DNA of 64,000 bases from an uncultured bacterium. GTDB lineage: Bacteria; Cyanobacteriota; Vampirovibrionia; Gastranaerophilales; Gastranaerophilaceae. The notes under the pieces are model-generated. The model searched no databases. It was given only the letters and a program-made list of their open reading frames with translations, and was not told the origin of the DNA. The stretch is from positions 16,008 to 80,007 of the forward strand of contig CAPQCU010000009.1 in the NCBI GenBank assembly GCA_948684385.1. The letters are read 5' to 3'. Made by a program: the position numbers and the translations under genes. How positions within the stretch are numbered: position 1 is the first letter of the stretch; the number at the start of each line of letters is the position of its first letter. Shown one piece after another: positions 59,402-64,000 of this stretch.

Positions 59402-60388
59402 GTGACTGAAACAATGATTATTATTGATAAATATAAATTTTTATTGTATGTTAATTTTGTGGAGAAAAATGCATTAGATTTTAGTGTAATATTAGAAAAT
59501 TGCGGGGTAGAAAAAGAGACTCCTCAAGTTGTAATCAAGAATATAACTGAGCTTGAGCAAGAACTTGATGAGCAATCGCTTATTTCCTTATATGAGTATA
59601 TACTTTCTACTGTTAAGAATGCTGATATTCTATCCGGTGTAATCAGGCTTTCTGACTCGCATAGAGATAAACTTATTTTATCTAAGCTTCTTGATATAAT
59701 GCTTTTAAAGAATGTTGACTCTGACGATGCTGACAGCCTCATTAATGTAAGGTCTTTGTGTGCTAAAGCAATTGCAAATTATAAAGACACTTCAACTGTA
59801 GGGGCATTTTTATACTGTTTAAATAACAAGGAAGAGAATTATAAAATCAGGCTTGCGTGCGCTGATGCATTAGGTAGAATAGGCGATAGATACGCAGTTG
59901 AGTCGTTGATTGATGTCGTTAAAGATGAAGAAGAAAAATCTGTTTATGTAAAAGAGTCAGCAACCTTTGCTCTAGGTCTCTTAGGAGATGCGAGTGCAAT
60001 TGACCCTTTAATTTCTATAATGGAAGCAAAACAGGGACTTTTAGGGAAATTTTCTTTCCTTAAAGAGAGAATTGTTGAGGCGTTAGGAAAGCTGAATATT
60101 AACAATAAAAAAGTACTAAAAGTTCTGAAAAATGCTTTGATGGACTCTTCCTCAATGGTTAGGATAAATGCGATTGAAGCTTTGATGAATAGCGAGTATG
60201 AAGAAGCTCCGGAGCTTATCAGATCGGCGTTAAAAGATGAAGACGAAGAAGTCCGCAAAAATGCTTTGATTGCGCTATATAACCTGATTGGCAGGGATAT
60301 TCTGGATGAAGTTATTTCACTTCCGGGGTATGATAAGTTTTTAAAGTCAGAAGCTGCAGCATTGATTGAGGAATATGAGGATGAATAA
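59402..60388 (+). CDS. HEAT-repeat (PBS-lyase-type) protein
   Basis: A 328-residue protein. After an N-terminal 110 residues without clear homology there are about five HEAT-like units (IRLACADALGRIGDRYAVESL, SATFALGLLGDASAIDPL, VRKNALIALYNLIGRDIL). Such repeats are scaffolds, in cyanobacteria also phycobilin lyases; no phycobiliprotein genes exist here. Start is GTG at 59402 or ATG at 59414; neither has a good ribosome-binding site. It overlaps queC by 8 bases. Confidence 0.82.
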   Translation: MTETMIIIDKYKFLLYVNFVEKNALDFSVILENCGVEKETPQVVIKNITELEQELDEQSLISLYEYILSTVKNADILSGVIRLSDSHRDKLILSKLLDIMLLKNVDSDDADSLINVRSLCAKAIANYKDTSTVGAFLYCLNNKEENYKIRLACADALGRIGDRYAVESLIDVVKDEEEKSVYVKESATFALGLLGDASAIDPLISIMEAKQGLLGKFSFLKERIVEALGKLNINNKKVLKVLKNALMDSSSMVRINAIEALMNSEYEEAPELIRSALKDEDEEVRKNALIALYNLIGRDILDEVISLPGYDKFLKSEAAALIEEYEDE

Positions 60389-61043
60389 AAAAGCAATAAT
60401 CTTATTATCAGGAGGTTTAGACTCTCTTGTTGCACTTGGCTTTCCTCAAAATGATTACAAAATTGAGCTGGCTTTAACTTTTGATTACGGTCAAAAATCT
60501 GCAGAAGCTGAAATTGAAGCATCTGCAAAGATTTGTGAGCATTATAATATAGAGCATAAAGTTATTAAGCTGGACTGGCTCAAAGAGATTACTAAAACAT
60601 CTCTTGTCTCTGAAGACGAAATTCCGACTTCTAATCTGGGAACAGCTGAAAGCGCAGCATCAGTTTGGATACCTAACAGAAACGGGCTTTTTTTGAATAT
60701 TGCAGCCGCTTTTGCAGATTCTTTCAAATATGATTACATCTTATTTGGTGCAAATAAAGATGAAGGAGCGACTTTCCCTGACAATACCGAAAATTTCAGG
60801 GCAGAAATTTCAAAAGTCTTTGAAACTTCAACTCTTAAAAAGCCTAAAGTTGTTGCACCCTTGATTAATTACACCAAGAATGATATAGTAAAAATTGCGA
60901 TGGAGAATGATGTACCGTTGGAGCTTGTAAGAAGCTGTTATGCAGGAGGAGAGAAACATTGCGGAGAGTGTGAGTCCTGCCGTCATTTGAAAAGGGCGCT
61001 AATTGCAAATCACGGAGAAAAATACATAGGTATTTTATTTTAA
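60381..61043 (+). CDS. queC: 7-cyano-7-deazaguanine synthase
   Basis: A 220-residue PP-loop ATP enzyme that makes preQ0, the queuosine precursor. It has the PP-loop SGGLDSL near the N-terminus, and the four zinc cysteines CYAGGEKHCGECESC near the C-terminus. The ATG at 60381 with GAGGA upstream is preferred over the one at 60366. Other queCDE genes are not in the window; the next gene is DUF366. Confidence 0.96.
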   Translation: MNKKAIILLSGGLDSLVALGFPQNDYKIELALTFDYGQKSAEAEIEASAKICEHYNIEHKVIKLDWLKEITKTSLVSEDEIPTSNLGTAESAASVWIPNRNGLFLNIAAAFADSFKYDYILFGANKDEGATFPDNTENFRAEISKVFETSTLKKPKVVAPLINYTKNDIVKIAMENDVPLELVRSCYAGGEKHCGECESCRHLKRALIANHGEKYIGILF

Positions 61044-61048
61044 AAATT

Positions 61049-61603
61049 ATGAAAACAAAATTAATTCAAGAAGAGATTAAGTATATCGGCTCACAGCTTG
61101 CACCTCACTGGATTTATAAAAATTTTGGAATTCAAGGTGATGCTATTGTTGCATTTAAAGGTGAGTGTGAGGTTAAGCTTACTGAAATGGTTGATATTGA
61201 AGATGTTATCAATAATGAACCTATTTACAGCAAGTATATGTTGAGCTTTATAACCGAACAATTCGGGGTAGAGCTGGTTGAAGGTGTGTTCAGGCAGCGC
61301 CTTTTAATCTGTATAATAAAAGAACTTCTTGAAGAACGGGGTATCTTTGTTATAAGAAATGGTGATGATTTGATGATAGAAGGTAAAAAACTTTCTGTTT
61401 CTATTGCAACAAAATCAATTACTTCCGTTCTTATTCATACAGGGCTGAATATTCTTTCAGAAGGTGCACCTGTAAAAGCTTCGGGACTTACAAGTGAGTT
61501 AGGAATTAACGATATTGGCAGCTTTGCTCTTGAAGTTATGAAGCGATATTCAGAAGAGTTAGACGATATAAAATCAGCAAGTACAAAAGTGCGCGGGGTA
61601 TAA
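61049..61603 (+). CDS. DUF366-family protein
   Basis: A 184-residue protein matching DUF366 as I recall it: HWIYKNFGIQGDAIVAFKGEC, LLICIIKELLEERG and the C-terminal KASGLTSELGI. The family's function is unknown to me; its position 5 bases after queC hints at a 7-deazapurine link, which is inference. No Shine-Dalgarno sequence is visible before the ATG. Confidence 0.7.
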   Translation: MKTKLIQEEIKYIGSQLAPHWIYKNFGIQGDAIVAFKGECEVKLTEMVDIEDVINNEPIYSKYMLSFITEQFGVELVEGVFRQRLLICIIKELLEERGIFVIRNGDDLMIEGKKLSVSIATKSITSVLIHTGLNILSEGAPVKASGLTSELGINDIGSFALEVMKRYSEELDDIKSASTKVRGV

Positions 61604-61604
61604 G

Positions 61605-62213
61605 ATGGGAAAGCAGTTTGGTTACAAGAAATATATGAAAAAAGAAGCACAGCAGGATAATTCGCTTGTAAAAATATTTGTAATTTCTTTCTTTGGGATG
61701 CTTCTAGTATTCACTTTTTTAATTAAATCTTTTTCTCCGAGTGTAGATACTTCTATTGGCGAGTATCAACAACCTGCAGAGCAGGAAAATGTGGAAGAAG
61801 TTAAGAAAATTGTTGATAACCGTCTTGAGATGATACAGAATGAAGATCAGGGACAAAGTTTTTCTGATTTAATGTCAAAACCGGACGATGTGGTAAGAGA
61901 ACCTGCAAAACCTGTTACTGAGCCCGAAAAGCAGCAAGCCGAAGTCGTAGTTACGCCTCCTGCACCAGCTGCTCCGCAGGCAGAACCTATATATAAAGTT
62001 TTTGTCGGAACATACACTTCTGCTGAGCAGGCAAAAGTAGCAAAAGAGATAATTCAAGAGTCAGGAAACGGTTTAAATCCTATCGTAAAATGCATAGGTT
62101 CAAATAATTATACTTTGCAGGTTGGTATATTTAAAAACAAACAAAGCGCAGAATCTCTGCTCTATACAGTACAGCAAAGTCATTTGCCTGGTAGAATTGT
62201 TCAAGATTATTAA
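61605..62213 (+). CDS. Membrane-anchored SPOR-domain protein
   Basis: A 202-residue bitopic protein with one membrane segment (about 23-43, SLVKIFVISFFGMLLVF), a Pro/Glu-rich linker and a C-terminal SPOR domain (YKVFVGTYTSAEQAKVAKE, YTLQVGIFKNKQSAESLL). SPOR domains bind denuded glycan strands at division sites. The ATG is one base after the DUF366 stop. Confidence 0.9.
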   Translation: MGKQFGYKKYMKKEAQQDNSLVKIFVISFFGMLLVFTFLIKSFSPSVDTSIGEYQQPAEQENVEEVKKIVDNRLEMIQNEDQGQSFSDLMSKPDDVVREPAKPVTEPEKQQAEVVVTPPAPAAPQAEPIYKVFVGTYTSAEQAKVAKEIIQESGNGLNPIVKCIGSNNYTLQVGIFKNKQSAESLLYTVQQSHLPGRIVQDY

Positions 62214-62344
62214 GCTTTGAAAATAAATCTTTACATCGCGAAATATTTTGATTATTTTTTCATATTTTGTGATACATTATAAGTATGAAATCCGTTATGG
62301 GGAATTAAGTTAGACTATCACAAGGTGAGTATAGGAGATATTTG

Positions 62345-62947
62345 ATGCCTAATTATTTAACGAAGGAAGAGATAAGACAGTGGAGAGGCTCTTTAGAAAA
62401 AATTACGCTGGAAGAGTTTGCTGCAAGATTGGGAAAAGAAGTTGAAGAGAGCAAACCGACTAATGATGTAGTTGACATAGTTATGTCTAAAGGAACTTCA
62501 TCTAATACAAGTTCAAATATTAATGACGGGTTTTCAAAAATTGCTGAACGTGCGTTCGAAAGAGAACGTCAAATTTCTCATACACCATTTTCAATCGGCA
62601 GAAAAAAAGATAAACCGGATGCTGTTCCTGCAAAAAAACAACCTGTAAAAAATGAATTTATTCCAAAAACTGCCGAAAAGAAAGTTATTGAAGAGAAGGT
62701 TGAAGAAATTTCAACTGAGAAAAAAGATATTCAAATAACATTGAAAAGAGCGCTTACTGATAGAGAACAAATGGTTTTTGATTATCTAATCAATAATGTC
62801 GGAAAAACGGTGTTTGCGAAAGATTTAGCGCAGCTGCTGGATTTACCGAGAGACTATGTTTACAAATATATTAAAAATCTACGTGCCAAGATTGAAGGAG
62901 ACAAGCTTAAAAATGTTCCTTCAGGTGGATTTGTATTAACTGAGTAA
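62345..62947 (+). CDS. Protein with C-terminal winged-helix domain
   Basis: A 200-residue protein starting MPNYLTKEEIRQWRGSLEKI. A disordered, Lys/Glu-rich middle links to a C-terminal helix-turn-helix of response-regulator-output type (LTDREQMVFDYLINNVGK, FAKDLAQLLDLPRDYVYKYI, NLRAKIEG, PSGGFVL). No receiver domain. The start ATG at 62345 follows GGAG by 8 bases. Function unknown; a DNA-binding regulator is likely. Confidence 0.75.
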   Translation: MPNYLTKEEIRQWRGSLEKITLEEFAARLGKEVEESKPTNDVVDIVMSKGTSSNTSSNINDGFSKIAERAFERERQISHTPFSIGRKKDKPDAVPAKKQPVKNEFIPKTAEKKVIEEKVEEISTEKKDIQITLKRALTDREQMVFDYLINNVGKTVFAKDLAQLLDLPRDYVYKYIKNLRAKIEGDKLKNVPSGGFVLTE

Positions 62948-62950
62948 TTG

Positions 62951-64000
62951 ATGAAAGTAGTAAATTTACTAGAATTTCTGAATAAAGCTAAAGATTTGTA
63001 CGCCTTAGATTATGCAAGGTGTGACGGTAAGCTTGTTAATTTTTTGGATTTGATGACAGAGGATGAACAATTTACCCGGACAATTGATTTAGGCATTATT
63101 TTTGTAAACCAGAAAACTTTTGACCAGTATACAATTGTGGACGGTTTAAACAGGCTTATTTCGCTTTCTTTGCTTCTTCATGCTGTATGTGAATGCTACA
63201 AAAAAACAACTGCACAGAATGAAAAAGCAATTAAAACCATCCGCAAAAAATATTTAATTAACGGAAGCAGGTCAAAACTCCGTCTTTGTGAGCAGGACGC
63301 CCTTATATTTAACAAAATTATTAATGGCGAAAGATTATCAGGACACGAAAAGCAGTCTCCAATGTTTGTTCTGCTTCATAATTTCTGGTCACAAATTAAG
63401 TCAGAAAACCTGCAAGCTGCAAATATTTTTACAATGTTAAAGAAAATACAGGTTTCAGTTGTAGAAACAGAAGGGGTTTGCAAAAGAAACTTGTATTATA
63501 AATTAAACTCAGATAGAAAATTAAATCAACTCTTGTTGATAGAAGATTTTTTGAAATCGAACGGTGTAGAACAGGAATGGTATAACCTTAGAAATAAATA
63601 TTTTCCTAAGGATAGCGATATTATTTTATTTCTAAAAGATTTCTTTGTGACAAAATTCAATTATAAACAATTTAACACTGAACGTTTGTACGAAAGCTTT
63701 GTTAACTATTTCGATACAATGATGCAATATATGCCGGAAGATTTAGTAATAAAGAAAATGAAGGATGCAGCTGCTCTTTATTTTAATATCTTAAATGTTA
63801 ACTTTGCTAATGATGATATTAAGCAAGCATTTATTAAAATTAAAAAAGCATCAGGAGATGACACATACGCTTATATTCTTGATGTATATAATGATTTTAC
63901 TCAAGGTAATATTTCGGAATCTACTTTTATTGAAATATTAAATACAATAGCAGATTATTTAAATAATCGTAAAAAAAATGATAATAATGTTGCTTTTAAT
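62951..64000 (+). CDS. DUF262-like (GmrSD/ParB-fold) protein, truncated by window end
   Basis: An open frame of 350 codons continuing past the window. Residues 56-75 read FDQYTIVDGLNRLISLSLLL, matching the DUF262 core pattern yxIVDGQQRLttlslL, but with Asn-Arg in place of Gln-Arg. DUF262 proteins include GmrS-type nucleases against modified DNA and other defence proteins. The rest is helical and charged. It starts 3 bases after the winged-helix gene stop. Confidence 0.65.
   Translation, partial: MKVVNLLEFLNKAKDLYALDYARCDGKLVNFLDLMTEDEQFTRTIDLGIIFVNQKTFDQYTIVDGLNRLISLSLLLHAVCECYKKTTAQNEKAIKTIRKKYLINGSRSKLRLCEQDALIFNKIINGERLSGHEKQSPMFVLLHNFWSQIKSENLQAANIFTMLKKIQVSVVETEGVCKRNLYYKLNSDRKLNQLLLIEDFLKSNGVEQEWYNLRNKYFPKDSDIILFLKDFFVTKFNYKQFNTERLYESFVNYFDTMMQYMPEDLVIKKMKDAAALYFNILNVNFANDDIKQAFIKIKKASGDDTYAYILDVYNDFTQGNISESTFIEILNTIADYLNNRKKNDNNVAFN

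Noticed and set aside
59402..60388. HEAT protein as a phycobilin lyase
   Set aside because: No phycobiliprotein or pigment genes here and the N-terminal 110 residues are not lyase-like; a generic HEAT scaffold is safer.

Overview
The window is AT-rich, densely coded DNA from a bacterial chromosome. I see no plasmid, prophage, insertion sequence, rRNA operon or CRISPR array. The most likely source is a gut member of the Vampirovibrionia (Melainabacteria, order Gastranaerophilales). This is inferred from low GC, flagellin genes beside a fermentative and oxygen-sensitive lifestyle (2Fe superoxide reductase plus ferritin), a PDZ/radical-SAM/DUF512 protein of the type common in cyanobacteria and Firmicutes, and several lineage-restricted proteins sharing an N-terminal Phe-containing motif. 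The taxonomic call is moderate confidence. 

Layout. 1-5.6 kb, minus strand: a tightly overlapping run reading YkgJ-like Cys-cluster protein, rlmN, DUF115/Maf protein, dtd, rsmH and an FtsL-like protein. 5.6-6.5 kb: desulfoferrodoxin plus ferritin. 6.7-12.1 kb: two unrecognised membrane-associated proteins coupled to a GH13 (GlgE-like) glycosyl hydrolase. 12.1-15.4 kb, minus: a 54-aa protein, a thioredoxin-fold protein, fabI, a short flagellin and a frameshifted small gene. 15.4-18.7 kb, plus: PfkB kinase, RecB-type nuclease, TatD, TlyA. 18.7-24.7 kb: rpmB, a GNAT-like protein, then a minus-strand signalling operon (GAF/HD-GYP, TPR lipoprotein-like exported protein, two LuxR-type response regulators, pentapeptide protein). 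24.8-28.5 kb: GT2 glycosyltransferase, glmU, and a large flagellin with a GLUG-repeat insert. 28.7-31.3 kb: the translation cluster rpmG-tRNA-Trp-secE-nusG-rplK-rplA, ending without rplJ/rplL. 31.3-39.1 kb: parvulin, Xaa-Pro aminopeptidase, SpoU methyltransferase, half a transketolase, WecG, purB, SpmA/SpmB-like proteins. 39.2-45.0 kb: a 1951-residue coiled-coil protein. 45-50.9 kb: GlcD-like oxidase, cutA, HExxH protein, TPR protein, nadB-nadC, tRNA-Arg. 50.9-64 kb: ankyrin-like protein, GGDEF/HD-GYP protein, PadR, PDZ-radical SAM, response regulator, CooC-like ATPase, folD, two small lineage proteins, HEAT protein, queC, DUF366, SPOR, winged-helix protein, and a DUF262-like gene running off the end. 

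The genes mix housekeeping (cell wall, translation, NAD, purine, folate, queuosine) with motility/surface functions (two flagellins plus a Maf-type candidate glycosyltransferase) and a prominent cyclic-di-GMP/response-regulator layer. The least explained material is: the shared N-terminal F-x-A/G motif; an AT-rich element (AATACTTTATAT) in front of three small genes and one probable small RNA; a covarying pair of RNA hairpins ahead of rplK and rplA; the GLUG flagellin; and the giant coiled-coil protein.
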